DNA of 64,000 nt. Origin: Acinetobacter tandoii DSM 14970 = CIP 107469 (lineage in GTDB: Bacteria; Pseudomonadota; Gammaproteobacteria; Pseudomonadales; Moraxellaceae). The stretch is from assembly GCF_000400735.1 (NCBI RefSeq), contig NZ_KE007360.1:91308-155307 (forward strand). Direction: 5' to 3'. The stretch's first letter is position 1; every line of letters starts with the position of its first letter. Both the position numbers and the translations under genes were made by a program. This document shows positions 1 through 8,864 of this stretch, piece after piece. A model generated the notes under the pieces. That model saw nothing but the letters and a program-made list of their open reading frames with translations, had not been told where the DNA came from and did not search any database.

Positions 1-75
1 TGGCAGGGGCGGCTGGATTCGAACCAACGGATGGCGAGATCAAAACCCGCTGCCTTACCACTTGGCGACGCCCCT
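1..75 (-). tRNA. tRNA-Gln, anticodon TTG
   Basis: Read on the minus strand this folds as a full cloverleaf. The 7-bp acceptor stem pairs AGGGGCG with CGCCCCT, followed by discriminator G and an encoded CCA. The T-loop is GGTTCGAATCC. The anticodon loop TTTTGAT carries TTG, which reads glutamine CAA codons. Its 5' base falls inside the ispE stop codon, so the two genes overlap by 2 nt. The tRNA must be processed from a transcript that also covers ispE, unless a promoter lies within ispE. Confidence 0.97.
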
Positions 76-904
76 ATTGAACTTTAAAATGACGTAATGG
101 AGATTCATTTAAACTGTTCACCAAGTAAGATTTACAAGGTGCATGTTTAAGAATTTCATTGACATGCATTTCAGCAGTTACTTCAGTAAAAACACAAGCA
201 CCTGTACCTGTAAGTTTTGCAATACCGAACTGATCTAAATATTGCATTGCTTCATTGACTTCAGGGTATAGACTTTTTGCCAAAGGTTCAAAGTTATTTC
301 CAAAGTCAGATGGCTTTATCTGATAGGCGCAAAATTTAGATGGCTTCGAGTTTCTTGTCAACGTTTTTTGTGAAAAAAGCAGTTGAGTGCTGATAAAACA
401 ATCAGGTTTCAGCACTATGTACTGTTTTTGATCTAAGTTGATGAATGTTAAGTGTTCACCAATGCCCTCTGCCCATGCATTTTGCCCATGTACAAAAATA
501 GGAACGTCTGCACCAAGTTTCACACCCAGCTCTGCCAATTGTTCAGTGTTTAATCCACATTGCCAGAGTTGGTTCACAACAATGAGGGTGGTCGCAGCAT
601 TAGATGATCCACCACCAAGTCCTGCACCCATTGGAATATTTTTCTCAATGTTTATTTTTAAGCCAGTGAGATGTTTGGCCAAAGGCTTTAACATTTGTGT
701 GGCTTTGTAAATTAAATTCTGTTCTAGATCGATGGTATTTAAGCCTTCGATCTGAATGTCATTTTGTTGAGTAGGTTCAAATTCCAACCAATCGCATAAG
801 TCTATAAGCTGAAAAATAGTTTGCAGCTCGTGATATCCATTTTCACGACGTCCAGTGATGTGTAAAAACAGATTGAGTTTTGCAGGAGAAGGTACGCGAA
901 TCAT
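74..904 (-). CDS. ispE: 4-diphosphocytidyl-2-C-methyl-D-erythritol kinase
   Basis: This cytoplasmic GHMP-family kinase phosphorylates the 2-hydroxyl of CDP-methylerythritol in the MEP isoprenoid pathway. The 276-aa protein is normal length. It shows the N-terminal PSPAKLNLFLH motif with Lys9, the glycine-rich ATP loop PMGAGLGGGSS at residues 91-101, an LGADVPIF segment with the probable catalytic Asp133, and the C-terminal LTGTGACVF motif. It is the third gene of a TPR-lolB-ispE set, 12 nt after lolB, and its TAG stop overlaps the tRNA-Gln gene. The lolB-ispE pairing is common in gammaproteobacteria. The identification is secure. Confidence 0.97.
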   Translation of the reverse strand: MIRVPSPAKLNLFLHITGRRENGYHELQTIFQLIDLCDWLEFEPTQQNDIQIEGLNTIDLEQNLIYKATQMLKPLAKHLTGLKINIEKNIPMGAGLGGGSSNAATTLIVVNQLWQCGLNTEQLAELGVKLGADVPIFVHGQNAWAEGIGEHLTFINLDQKQYIVLKPDCFISTQLLFSQKTLTRNSKPSKFCAYQIKPSDFGNNFEPLAKSLYPEVNEAMQYLDQFGIAKLTGTGACVFTEVTAEMHVNEILKHAPCKSYLVNSLNESPLRHFKVQ

Positions 905-916
905 AGCTAGCCAGAA

Positions 917-1498
917 TTAACGGTTTTGGATAAGCATTGTAATACGATTTTCTTTACCAGATTCAAGTTCTTGTTTCAGAACTAATTTATTTGGTAGTTG
1001 AGCAGTATCATTATAACTAAGATCGACTTTCCAACCATCTTCAATAATTTGTTGCGGACGATTCGCTGCATCTTTACTAATTTGTGCTTGCAGTGTTGCT
1101 GGTCGAGCCTGTACCCAATCAATTAAATGAGTAATAGGCGCTTGCCAACCTGTTGCCTGTTCTAGCAATTCTTCTGGCGTAGCGGCTTGAATTAAACCTG
1201 TTTTAGCACTATTGAGGCTTACAGCACCGGGTTTTCCAGTAATTTGAGTTTTACCGACACCAAGAATACCACTGAGTTCGATATCAAATTCTTGCTGTTG
1301 TTGCTGCCATGTAAAAAAGGCGCTACCCGATTGTTGTGGGGTACGAACACCTATTTTACCTTGTAAATTAAAATGATTCTGTTCAGCAGCATTTGGGCCT
1401 TCAGCAGGAATTTGCGGTTTGGTAAATTGCTGACAACCAGTTAGAAATAAAACACTACTGGCAAATATGGTCAGACCGACTTTTGAAAATACACGCAT
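917..1498 (-). CDS. lolB: Outer-membrane lipoprotein insertion protein LolB
   Basis: LolB is the outer-membrane receptor that takes lipoproteins from LolA and inserts them in the inner leaflet. The 193-aa protein begins with a lipoprotein signal whose lipobox is LTGC, making Cys22 the acylated residue. The rest is a LolB-like beta-rich body, with FNLQGKIGVRTPQQSGSAFF after the signal and a WVQARPA segment. An in-frame TTG nine bases upstream (1507) could also start it, but ATG at 1498 gives the normal signal peptide. It lies 12 nt before ispE and 27 nt after the TPR gene, so probably in one operon. Confidence 0.93.
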   Translation of the reverse strand: MRVFSKVGLTIFASSVLFLTGCQQFTKPQIPAEGPNAAEQNHFNLQGKIGVRTPQQSGSAFFTWQQQQQEFDIELSGILGVGKTQITGKPGAVSLNSAKTGLIQAATPEELLEQATGWQAPITHLIDWVQARPATLQAQISKDAANRPQQIIEDGWKVDLSYNDTAQLPNKLVLKQELESGKENRITMLIQNR

Positions 1499-1525
1499 CA
1501 AAATCAATTAGCTCTTTTTCATTTG

Positions 1526-3274
1526 TTAAGGTAACAGTAACGAACTCAGTTGTTCCAATTGAGGATCATTTGGATGTTTTTGTTTTAATTGTTGTAACAC
1601 AGTACTAAATTCGGTAATTTTTCCTTGCATATATAGTGCCTTAGCGTATCGAACACCTATTGAAATGCTATTGCTTAGGGTGTAAGCCCGTCCAAGCACT
1701 TGTGCCGAAGTCTCAAAGTCATTCTGTAAATAGGTGATATAGCCTAATGTATCTAAAATAGATGCCTGATCTGGGGTGTATTCTAGTGCGAGTTCAACAT
1801 AATGCCGTGCATCGTCTAAACGTCGATTTTGTAAAGCAAGTGTATAGGCGTAGGCATTTAAATAGGTTGGGCTATTCGGTTCAATTTCCAATAAGCGATT
1901 GAGGAGTTGTTCTAACTTAACACGGTCTTGAAATGGATCGAGTAATAATACTTCGGCATAAATCAAGTCAGGATCGTCTGGCAGATTTTTGATGGCTTCA
2001 TCTAATAAACGACGGGCCGCCTTACTATTGTTCATGCGTTTTAAAATATCGGCTTGCGCCTGATAGAGGAAACTGGCATGTTGCGGATAATTCACTCGTT
2101 CTTGAGTTAAAAAGCGCAAGGCATCTTGTAGCTTGTTTTGCTGTGCAAAAATATTAATCATACTGCGTCTAGACACAGGATAGAGGTTACCATCGACCAA
2201 GCGGTAGTAAGCTTTGGCTGTTTCAAAGTGCTGCTTGCGTTCAGCATTGACAGCCAAATAGTAGTAGGCATCATTTTGATATTGAGCTGAATATCTTAGT
2301 TCGACCAAAAATTTTTCTGCATCTTCATATTGTTTTAAGTCAATACTGGTCAGACCTGCTAAAAAGAGAGCCTCTTCTTGCTTGGGCCATTTTTTTAAGA
2401 TGCTTTCGAGCTTTTTAAGCGCAGTCTCGGACTGATTTAATTTAATTAAGTATTTGGCTTCTGCAAGTCGAACTTCTAAATTGTCACGATGTTTACGGCT
2501 AGATTTATCATACCATTTCAAGGTTTCTTGCTCATCACCCAATACAGTCAGCAAGTTGGCTTTCATGAGAATAAAGCCTGTGACTTTCGGGCGCTTGCGT
2601 AAAGCACGGTTAATGGTAATTAATGCATGATCAAATTGACCATTTTGCGCTTCTAAACCAGCGATCAGTACCAAAATGGATGGATTGTCCTTTTCTTTAC
2701 TTGTGGACAAGGTCTTGAGCAGGACTTCACGGTCAGTTTGCGATTCTGGTGAAATACCTGCCAAAATTTGCTCTAAATCCGCATTCGGATCAATCATTAA
2801 TATTTTATCGAGCGTTTCTGCTGCCAGCTCGTATTCATGTGCTTTTAAGGCGATATGCGATAAATAAAATAGTGCGGGTACATCTTCGGGTTCTTGTACC
2901 ACCCAGTGTGTCGCAATATCGAGTGCTGCTTTTAAGTCATCTTGTTCCAAAGCAATATTGAGTGCGCGTTGTTTCACGAGAGTAGAATTGCTACGAATGG
3001 CCAGAACGGTGTAGTTATGCAGAGCCGTTGGAATATCGTGATAAGCCAAAGCAAATTCGGCAATCATGCTTTGTTTTATGGCATTATTATTTGAATTTGC
3101 ATGATAAACAACCTCCGATGCTCTTACATGAGTACCAGAAGCCATGCTACCAAGCAGTAAGAATGTGGTAGAATACTGTTTTACCGTCGTGCCGTTTATA
3201 CGGCTGTTTGTTTGACGCAATTTTTTCTTGATCCAAGTAATGCTTTTTATGACACCGATGTTGCACAATAGCAT
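1526..3274 (-). CDS. Exported tetratricopeptide-repeat protein
   Basis: About 580 residues consisting mostly of TPR-type helix pairs. Clear examples are the stretches around AEFALAYHDIPTALHNY, DPDLIYAEVLLLDPF and the C-terminal DQASILDTLGYITYLQNDFE. A hydrophobic segment (TTFLLLGSMASG) followed by an Ala-x-Ala-like site precedes the mature part, so export to the periplasm is likely. The start is uncertain. The longest frame begins at 3325 and overlaps hemA. ATG at 3274 leaves only 25 bp to hemA, while TTG at 3220 would give a more usual signal-peptide length. It heads the lolB-ispE set. TPR proteins upstream of lolB are known in Acinetobacter and Pseudomonas, but the function is not established. 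Confidence 0.8.
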   Translation of the reverse strand: MLLCNIGVIKSITWIKKKLRQTNSRINGTTVKQYSTTFLLLGSMASGTHVRASEVVYHANSNNNAIKQSMIAEFALAYHDIPTALHNYTVLAIRSNSTLVKQRALNIALEQDDLKAALDIATHWVVQEPEDVPALFYLSHIALKAHEYELAAETLDKILMIDPNADLEQILAGISPESQTDREVLLKTLSTSKEKDNPSILVLIAGLEAQNGQFDHALITINRALRKRPKVTGFILMKANLLTVLGDEQETLKWYDKSSRKHRDNLEVRLAEAKYLIKLNQSETALKKLESILKKWPKQEEALFLAGLTSIDLKQYEDAEKFLVELRYSAQYQNDAYYYLAVNAERKQHFETAKAYYRLVDGNLYPVSRRSMINIFAQQNKLQDALRFLTQERVNYPQHASFLYQAQADILKRMNNSKAARRLLDEAIKNLPDDPDLIYAEVLLLDPFQDRVKLEQLLNRLLEIEPNSPTYLNAYAYTLALQNRRLDDARHYVELALEYTPDQASILDTLGYITYLQNDFETSAQVLGRAYTLSNSISIGVRYAKALYMQGKITEFSTVLQQLKQKHPNDPQLEQLSSLLLP

Positions 3275-3299
3275 AAATTTAGTGAATTGATGATTTGAT

Positions 3300-4583
3300 A
3301 TGTCTTTCTTTGCATTGGGGGTCAACCATCAAACCGCGTCAGTAGCGTTGCGTGAGCAAATCGCATTTAATGCTGAAAAGCTTAGTGTATTGCTTGCTCA
3401 GCAAAGTCACAACACTGAATTAAATGATTTGGTGGTCGTGTCGACGTGTAACCGCACTGAGGTTTATGCCATATCTGAAAATGCAGATATGGTACTCAAT
3501 TGGCTCGCCCAAGCAAATGATCTAGATGTAAAGCAACTGGTCAATCATGTTTACCGTTATGAAGATGCGCAAGCAGTGACGCATTTAATGCGCGTAGCTA
3601 GTGGGCTAGATTCTTTGATGCTCGGTGAACCGCAAATTTTAGGGCAGGTAAAATCTGCACTGTCTTTAGCCAAAGATGCACATACGGTTTCAGGTAATTT
3701 AAATCGAATTTTCGAATATGCTTTTTATGCGGCAAAACGCGTTCGTTCAGAAACTGCGGTGGGAAGTCATGCTGTTTCAATGGGGTATGCCGTTGCGCAG
3801 CTAGCCTTACAAGTTTTTAGCCAACCTGAAAAAATGACCGTGCTGATTGTGGCGGCAGGTGAAATGAATAGCTTGGTTGCAAAACATTTGGCGGAAATGG
3901 GGGTTGGCAAAGTACTGATTTGTAACCGCACCCGTGAACGTGCCGAATTGTTAGCTCAAGAAATTGCCCATCAGGTCGAAGTCGAAATTCTTGAGTTTGC
4001 CGATTTAGCGGAGAATCTACATCGTGCGGATGTGATTTCAAGCTGTACTGGAAGCTTGCATCAGGTTATTTCTTATCAAGATGTAAAGCGTGCCTTGAAG
4101 AAGCGCCGTTATCAGCAAATGCTTTTGGTTGATCTTGCTGTACCGCGTGATATAGAGCCTAAAGTCGAATCTTTGGATGGCGTTTATCTTTACGGTGTAG
4201 ATGATTTACAGTCGGTCATTGATGAAAATCTTGCGCAGCGCCGTCAGGCAGCAGTTGAAGCGGAAGTGATGGTAAATCAATTAGCTATTGAGCTAATTAC
4301 CCATGAACGAGTCAATGAAGCGGGCGAAACTATTCATCAATATCGTCAACATGGACATGAATTACAACAAGAAGAATTACAGTTGGCCCTATCTCGTTTA
4401 GCCAAAGGCGAAAATGCTGCGCAAATTATGCAAGATTTTGCGCATCGTCTAACGCAGAAATTGCTACATCCAACCTCTATTGTGTTGCGTGATGCAGCCA
4501 AAGCAGAAGATCCTGCTTATTTTGAACAATTACAGCAAAGTTTAGCCAACGTTGCAGCACATCGACGTAAAGCTAAAAAATAA
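3300..4583 (+). CDS. hemA: Glutamyl-tRNA reductase
   Basis: HemA reduces glutamyl-tRNA to glutamate-1-semialdehyde, the first committed step of C5-pathway haem synthesis, in the cytoplasm. The 427-aa protein has the catalytic Cys50 in [11 protein letters not shown], the family signature [13 protein letters not shown] near residue 110, a Rossmann NADPH domain ([14 protein letters not shown]), PRDIEPKV, and a C-terminal helical dimerisation region. It is divergent from the TPR gene with a very short spacer, so its promoter probably lies inside the other gene's 5' end. No good Shine-Dalgarno is visible before the ATG. The identification is secure. Confidence 0.97.
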   Translation: MSFFALGVNHQTASVALREQIAFNAEKLSVLLAQQSHNTELNDLVVVSTCNRTEVYAISENADMVLNWLAQANDLDVKQLVNHVYRYEDAQAVTHLMRVASGLDSLMLGEPQILGQVKSALSLAKDAHTVSGNLNRIFEYAFYAAKRVRSETAVGSHAVSMGYAVAQLALQVFSQPEKMTVLIVAAGEMNSLVAKHLAEMGVGKVLICNRTRERAELLAQEIAHQVEVEILEFADLAENLHRADVISSCTGSLHQVISYQDVKRALKKRRYQQMLLVDLAVPRDIEPKVESLDGVYLYGVDDLQSVIDENLAQRRQAAVEAEVMVNQLAIELITHERVNEAGETIHQYRQHGHELQQEELQLALSRLAKGENAAQIMQDFAHRLTQKLLHPTSIVLRDAAKAEDPAYFEQLQQSLANVAAHRRKAKK

Positions 4584-4599
4584 CAATGATCTCTGTGGT

Positions 4600-6483
4600 T
4601 TAAGATAATAGACGCAGCCCAATTTTCTTGGTTAGTTCGTTCAATTGTTGACGTAAATTACGTGACTCAAGCAATGAATTCGGGTCTTTTAATTTCTGCC
4701 GTAAATATTTTTCTTGTAATCCCAACGCGTATTCGGTTGCCAGTTTATCCGCCATTTCTGGTGCATGGGTGAGCACTTCAATATTGGTACGTCGCATAAT
4801 ATCAGCAATTTCTAAACTGAAAGTACTACAAGCACCCAATACATAATAGGTTGCTAGCTCTTGGTCATCAGGCAAGTTATCAAAAATTCGATTGAGAATG
4901 TTGAGGATATGCGAGAGTAATTCATGGCTTGGAACAAAGGCTCGTAAAGTTTCAAAATGAATATATAAGAATGGATGATGCATCAGAATTGCAATTGCAA
5001 AGTCTTCATCTTTGGTGCGAATGTTAAATGATAAAGAAGCATCATTACTGAGTTGAGGTGTCCAACGTTTACCAAAACCCAATTTTTCTTTAAAGGATTG
5101 ATTTAAAAGATAACGAAAAGAACCCGTTTTCGGCAATAGTTCAGTCAATTGACGCAGTTCAGCCATCACAAGACTTTTACCTTCGGGGCTACTGATATCT
5201 TGATTTTGGGTTAAATGTGCAAATACAAAATCGGACAGTAATGGGGCTTGCTGTAATAAGCGCTGGAAATTTTCTAAGCCTTCTCGACGAATTAGCGAGT
5301 CTGGATCATGGTCATTGGGGAGTACAAAAAACTTCAGTTCGCGACCATCATTTAATAAGGGCAAGGCAATTTCTAAGGTACGTCGTGCCGCTTTTTGACC
5401 TGCGGCATCACCATCAAAGGCAATGGTGATCCGATTATTCTGTTTGAATAGAATATTTAAGTGCTCTGTATTACTTGCAGTTCCCAATGTTGCAACTGCG
5501 CCATAAATGCCATTTTGTTGTAGCGCGATGACATCCATGTAGCCTTCAACCATAAGCCAGTCTTGGGCTTTTTGCTTACGACCTTCATAAAGTCCATACA
5601 GTAACTGGTTTTTATGGAAAACTTCGGAATCTGGGGAGTTAATATATTTCGGTTTAATTTCATCATTCAAGGCACGACCACCAAAGCCGACTACACGACC
5701 TTTGGCATCACGAATCGGGAAAATCACGCGATCACGTAGCAAGTCAAAATCTCGTCCTTTGTCACTGGTACGGATTAAGCCCAATAATTTTAAACCCTGA
5801 ACGTCTTGCGGAAAAGCCTTTTCCAGATGTTGCCAATCTTCTGGTGCATAACCTAAACGCCAGAATTGAATGGTTTCTACGCCTAAGCCACGGTGTCTAA
5901 AGTATTGTTGTGCACTTTGGCTCTGTGGTAACTGTCGTTCGTAAAATTGCGCTACATTTTCGAGCAAGTCGTATAGATTACCCTCTTGCGCTGGGGCTTC
6001 ATTGAATGTTTGGAACGGTTCAAACTGGGCAAAGGGATCATCGACATTACGAAATTCTTCAAAAGGATCGTGATCAATTTGCAGCTCAGTTGTAGGGGGC
6101 GATTGAACAGGAGTAACAGGCGCTGTTTTGGATGGCTCTGCAACCGTTTTTGCTTCACGTTTATAAGACAGACGTTTGGAATCTTGATTGTCTTTGGGTA
6201 ATTCAATACCTGTTTGACTGGACAGGTCTTTCATTACATCGACAAAGTTACGATTGTCGATGTCCATTAAAAAGCGAATAGCATTACCATTGGCCTGACA
6301 GCCAAAGCAGTGATAATACTGTTTATCACGATAGACATGGAAAGAGGGCGACTTTTCCTGATGAAACGGGCAGCAACCTGAGTATGTGCGTCCCGTTTTT
6401 TTAAGTTTCACGCGTTGACCAATTAAATCGACAATATCAGTTCGATCGAGAATTTGATCTATCGTGTGCTGAGGAATGGCCAT
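4600..6483 (-). CDS. dnaG: DNA primase
   Basis: DnaG makes RNA primers at the replication fork. Domains in order are a CHC2 zinc finger with ligands Cys38, His41, Cys59 and Cys62, the catalytic core with a TOPRIM fold (EGYMDVIALQQNG, then FDGDAAGQKAA), and a C-terminal DnaB-binding helical domain. I start it at MAIPQHTID (ATG 6483), giving 627 aa. The longer frame adds 13 residues not seen in DnaG proteins. In many gammaproteobacteria dnaG sits with rpsU and rpoD. Here it is convergent with hemA and downstream of bamD, separated by a terminator. Confidence 0.96.
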   Translation of the reverse strand: MAIPQHTIDQILDRTDIVDLIGQRVKLKKTGRTYSGCCPFHQEKSPSFHVYRDKQYYHCFGCQANGNAIRFLMDIDNRNFVDVMKDLSSQTGIELPKDNQDSKRLSYKREAKTVAEPSKTAPVTPVQSPPTTELQIDHDPFEEFRNVDDPFAQFEPFQTFNEAPAQEGNLYDLLENVAQFYERQLPQSQSAQQYFRHRGLGVETIQFWRLGYAPEDWQHLEKAFPQDVQGLKLLGLIRTSDKGRDFDLLRDRVIFPIRDAKGRVVGFGGRALNDEIKPKYINSPDSEVFHKNQLLYGLYEGRKQKAQDWLMVEGYMDVIALQQNGIYGAVATLGTASNTEHLNILFKQNNRITIAFDGDAAGQKAARRTLEIALPLLNDGRELKFFVLPNDHDPDSLIRREGLENFQRLLQQAPLLSDFVFAHLTQNQDISSPEGKSLVMAELRQLTELLPKTGSFRYLLNQSFKEKLGFGKRWTPQLSNDASLSFNIRTKDEDFAIAILMHHPFLYIHFETLRAFVPSHELLSHILNILNRIFDNLPDDQELATYYVLGACSTFSLEIADIMRRTNIEVLTHAPEMADKLATEYALGLQEKYLRQKLKDPNSLLESRNLRQQLNELTKKIGLRLLS

Positions 6484-6607
6484 AGTCGTTATCGTGATAT
6501 ATGCAGCAAAATGAAAATGCAAGGCCAGATTTGCTTGAACCCAACTTTTGCAAAAGAAAACTATTTATTTGTATATGGTTTGATCAGTCCGATCAAGTGA
6601 TACACAA

Positions 6608-6640
6608 AATATAAAAGGGCAAGTATGATAACTTGCCCTT
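6608..6640 (-). terminator. Rho-independent terminator of bamD
   Basis: A perfect 10-bp stem (AAGGGCAAGT / ACTTGCCCTT, arms 6615-6624 and 6631-6640) with a 6-nt loop. On the minus strand it is followed by a T-rich run. It lies 29 nt beyond the bamD stop and before dnaG, so the two genes are probably transcribed separately. Confidence 0.8.
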
Positions 6641-6668
6641 AATCAAATTGCACGATGTGTTGTGGTTT

Positions 6669-7658
6669 TTATTCAGCAGAAGTGCTCGATGCGGGTGCTT
6701 CTGTCGAAGTTGCAGGACGATCAAGCAAACCAAACGTCATGCGGTTAGTCAGGCTGCGTTGCTCAGCAGGTGCAGCAGTTTTTGGTGTTTCAACAGTGCT
6801 TTGTTCTTCACGACCAAAGACGCCTAAAGTTGCACGGTTGAGCCAACTGCCTTCTTTGCGTGCAGCACGTAAATTTACGCTGCCATCAGACTTCACCAGA
6901 TTTGGATAGTTCAATTTTAGAACATCGATATACTGTTGTGCTGTGGCTTTGTCCCCCAATTGTTCATAACCATAGGCAACGGTTGCCAATGCTTCTGGAA
7001 TTTGTGGAGTTTGAGGGTAATGTTCAATCACCCATTGCGAACGCTCTACAGCAGCGAGCCATGCTTTACGCTTAATATTAAAGCGGGCCACGTTCATTTC
7101 ACTTTCAGCCAACTCATTGCCAATATATTTCATTCGTTGGGCTGCATCTACTGCATATGTGCTTGATGGATAGCGACGAATGAAATCGACAAAGTTTTGG
7201 TAAGCCAGTTTTAAATAACTGGTATCACGATGTGACTGTTTTAATGATGTATAGCGCATTAAACCATCATAGTTTTGTTCCATATTCGCTACACCGCGAA
7301 CATAATAAGCATAATCTACATTTGGATGCTGCGGGTTTAAGCGAATAAAACGCTCTGCAAGGCTAATCGTGCCTTCATAATCTTTTTGCTGGAATTTCGT
7401 GTACAACAACTCAAGCTGGGCTTGCTGTGCATAATCACCCGTTGGGTAGTAAGTATCAATCGCTTCTAGATACTTGGCTGCATCAGTATATTGACCATTA
7501 TCTAGCGCTTTCTCAGCTTTTTGTATATACACTTGCTCACTTAATTGTGGGCCTGTATCCACCACTTCTTTTTTTGGATTACTGCTACAGCCCACCATTG
7601 CAGATGCAATGCCTAAAGAAAGAGCGAGCATTGTAATTTTATAACGTGGTAGCGACAT
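6669..7658 (-). CDS. bamD: Outer-membrane assembly lipoprotein BamD
   Basis: BamD is the essential lipoprotein partner of BamA in outer-membrane beta-barrel assembly. It starts with a lipoprotein signal and lipobox MVGC (Cys24). TPR-type helices follow (EKALDNGQYTDAAKYLEAID, then KFQQKDYEGTISLAERFIRL), as in E. coli BamD. At 329 aa it is about 80 residues longer than E. coli BamD. The extra C-terminal part from about residue 265 contains FGREEQSTVETPKTAAPAEQ and ends in a Thr/Ser/Ala-rich tail. It is divergent from rluD, the same arrangement as in E. coli, which supports the call. Confidence 0.93.
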   Translation of the reverse strand: MSLPRYKITMLALSLGIASAMVGCSSNPKKEVVDTGPQLSEQVYIQKAEKALDNGQYTDAAKYLEAIDTYYPTGDYAQQAQLELLYTKFQQKDYEGTISLAERFIRLNPQHPNVDYAYYVRGVANMEQNYDGLMRYTSLKQSHRDTSYLKLAYQNFVDFIRRYPSSTYAVDAAQRMKYIGNELAESEMNVARFNIKRKAWLAAVERSQWVIEHYPQTPQIPEALATVAYGYEQLGDKATAQQYIDVLKLNYPNLVKSDGSVNLRAARKEGSWLNRATLGVFGREEQSTVETPKTAAPAEQRSLTNRMTFGLLDRPATSTEAPASSTSAE

Positions 7659-7729
7659 AAAAATTCCTCTGTTAATACGGGCAATGAGCTACAATTGCGC
7701 TATTAAACCACTTTTGTTTGAATGATCAA

Positions 7730-8782
7730 ATGACCCAAGCACAATCTACTAATACAAATTTTGCAGAAACTGATTTCAATTTACTTGAAGATACAGACGA
7801 AGCAGATAACCATACTTCTGATGCAACTGCAACACGTTTATCGTTGCAATTTCAATTGGATGAAAGCTATATCGGTCAGCGTATTGATCAGGTTGCAGCG
7901 AATGTTTGGAGCGATTTTTCACGCGAAAAACTTAAGCAGTGGCTGAAGGATGGGCATTTGTTGGTAAATGGTAACATTGTTAAGCCAAAGTACAAATGCG
8001 AAGGATTTGAGCAACTGACTCTAGATGTTGAGCTAGAAGCACAAACCAGCAGTCAGCCTGAAAACATTCCACTCAATATTGTTTATGAAGATGATGACAT
8101 CATTGTGATTAACAAACCTGTTGGAATGGTGGTGCATCCTGGCGCTGGAAATACCACGGGCACTTTGGTGAATGCCTTACTTTATCATTATCCAAAGTCG
8201 GCTGAACTGTCACGAGCAGGTTTGGTTCATCGTATTGATAAAGACACCAGTGGTTTATTGGTTGTGGCGAAAAACCTAGAAGCTCAGTTTGCATTAAGCA
8301 AGCAACTGGCAGATAAGTCAGTCTATCGTGTCTATGATTTAATCGTATATGGCAACATGATTGCAGGCGGCACCATCGATGAGCCAATTAAACGTCATCC
8401 TGTTGATCGCGTTAAAATGACCGTTTTACCAGGTGGGAAAGATGCTGTAACGCACTACAATGTAAAAGAACGTTTTCAGCACTTTACTCGTGTACAAGCT
8501 CGCTTAGAGACTGGACGCACGCACCAAATTCGTGTGCATTTTGCATATATTGGTTATGGTTTGGTTGGCGATCCAGTCTATATGCCACGTGTACGTGTTC
8601 CTGCAGGGGCATCTGAATTATTGAATGATACTTTACGTGGTTTTAGACGTCAGGCATTACATGCTGTGCAATTGGGTTTAGTTCACCCGCGTACGGGTAA
8701 AGACATGATGTTTGAAGCGCCGTGGTCAGAAGATTTTGCAACATTAGTCGATGTATTGCGTAGTGAAAATACAGCTTATTAA
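7730..8782 (+). CDS. rluD: 23S rRNA pseudouridine synthase RluD
   Basis: RluD isomerises uridines 1911, 1915 and 1917 in helix 69 of 23S rRNA. The protein has an N-terminal S4-like RNA-binding domain (IDQVAANVWSDFSREKLKQW) and the RluA-family catalytic motif HRIDKDTSGLLVV with Asp170 as the likely nucleophile. It also has the TGRTHQIRVHF motif. I use ATG 7730 (350 aa); an in-frame TTG at 7718 is possible. About 35 residues before the S4 domain are acidic and poorly conserved-looking. It is divergent from bamD and followed by pgeF, as in E. coli. Confidence 0.93.
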   Translation: MTQAQSTNTNFAETDFNLLEDTDEADNHTSDATATRLSLQFQLDESYIGQRIDQVAANVWSDFSREKLKQWLKDGHLLVNGNIVKPKYKCEGFEQLTLDVELEAQTSSQPENIPLNIVYEDDDIIVINKPVGMVVHPGAGNTTGTLVNALLYHYPKSAELSRAGLVHRIDKDTSGLLVVAKNLEAQFALSKQLADKSVYRVYDLIVYGNMIAGGTIDEPIKRHPVDRVKMTVLPGGKDAVTHYNVKERFQHFTRVQARLETGRTHQIRVHFAYIGYGLVGDPVYMPRVRVPAGASELLNDTLRGFRRQALHAVQLGLVHPRTGKDMMFEAPWSEDFATLVDVLRSENTAY

Positions 8783-8799
8783 AAGCAGTTGAAAATGTA

Positions 8800-8838
8800 A
8801 TCTTTGCGAAGTTTCCTGACAGGGAATAACGCAAAGAT
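8800..8838 (+). other. Hairpin in the rluD-pgeF spacer
   Basis: A perfect 9-bp inverted repeat, ATCTTTGCG (8800-8808) with CGCAAAGAT (8830-8838), encloses a smaller TTCC/GGAA pairing. No T-run follows, so it is not a simple intrinsic terminator. It could be an RNA-processing or stability element between two cotranscribed genes, or a remnant terminator. Confidence 0.5.
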
Positions 8839-8864
8839 GATTTAAGTTAAAGAAGGGATTTAAC

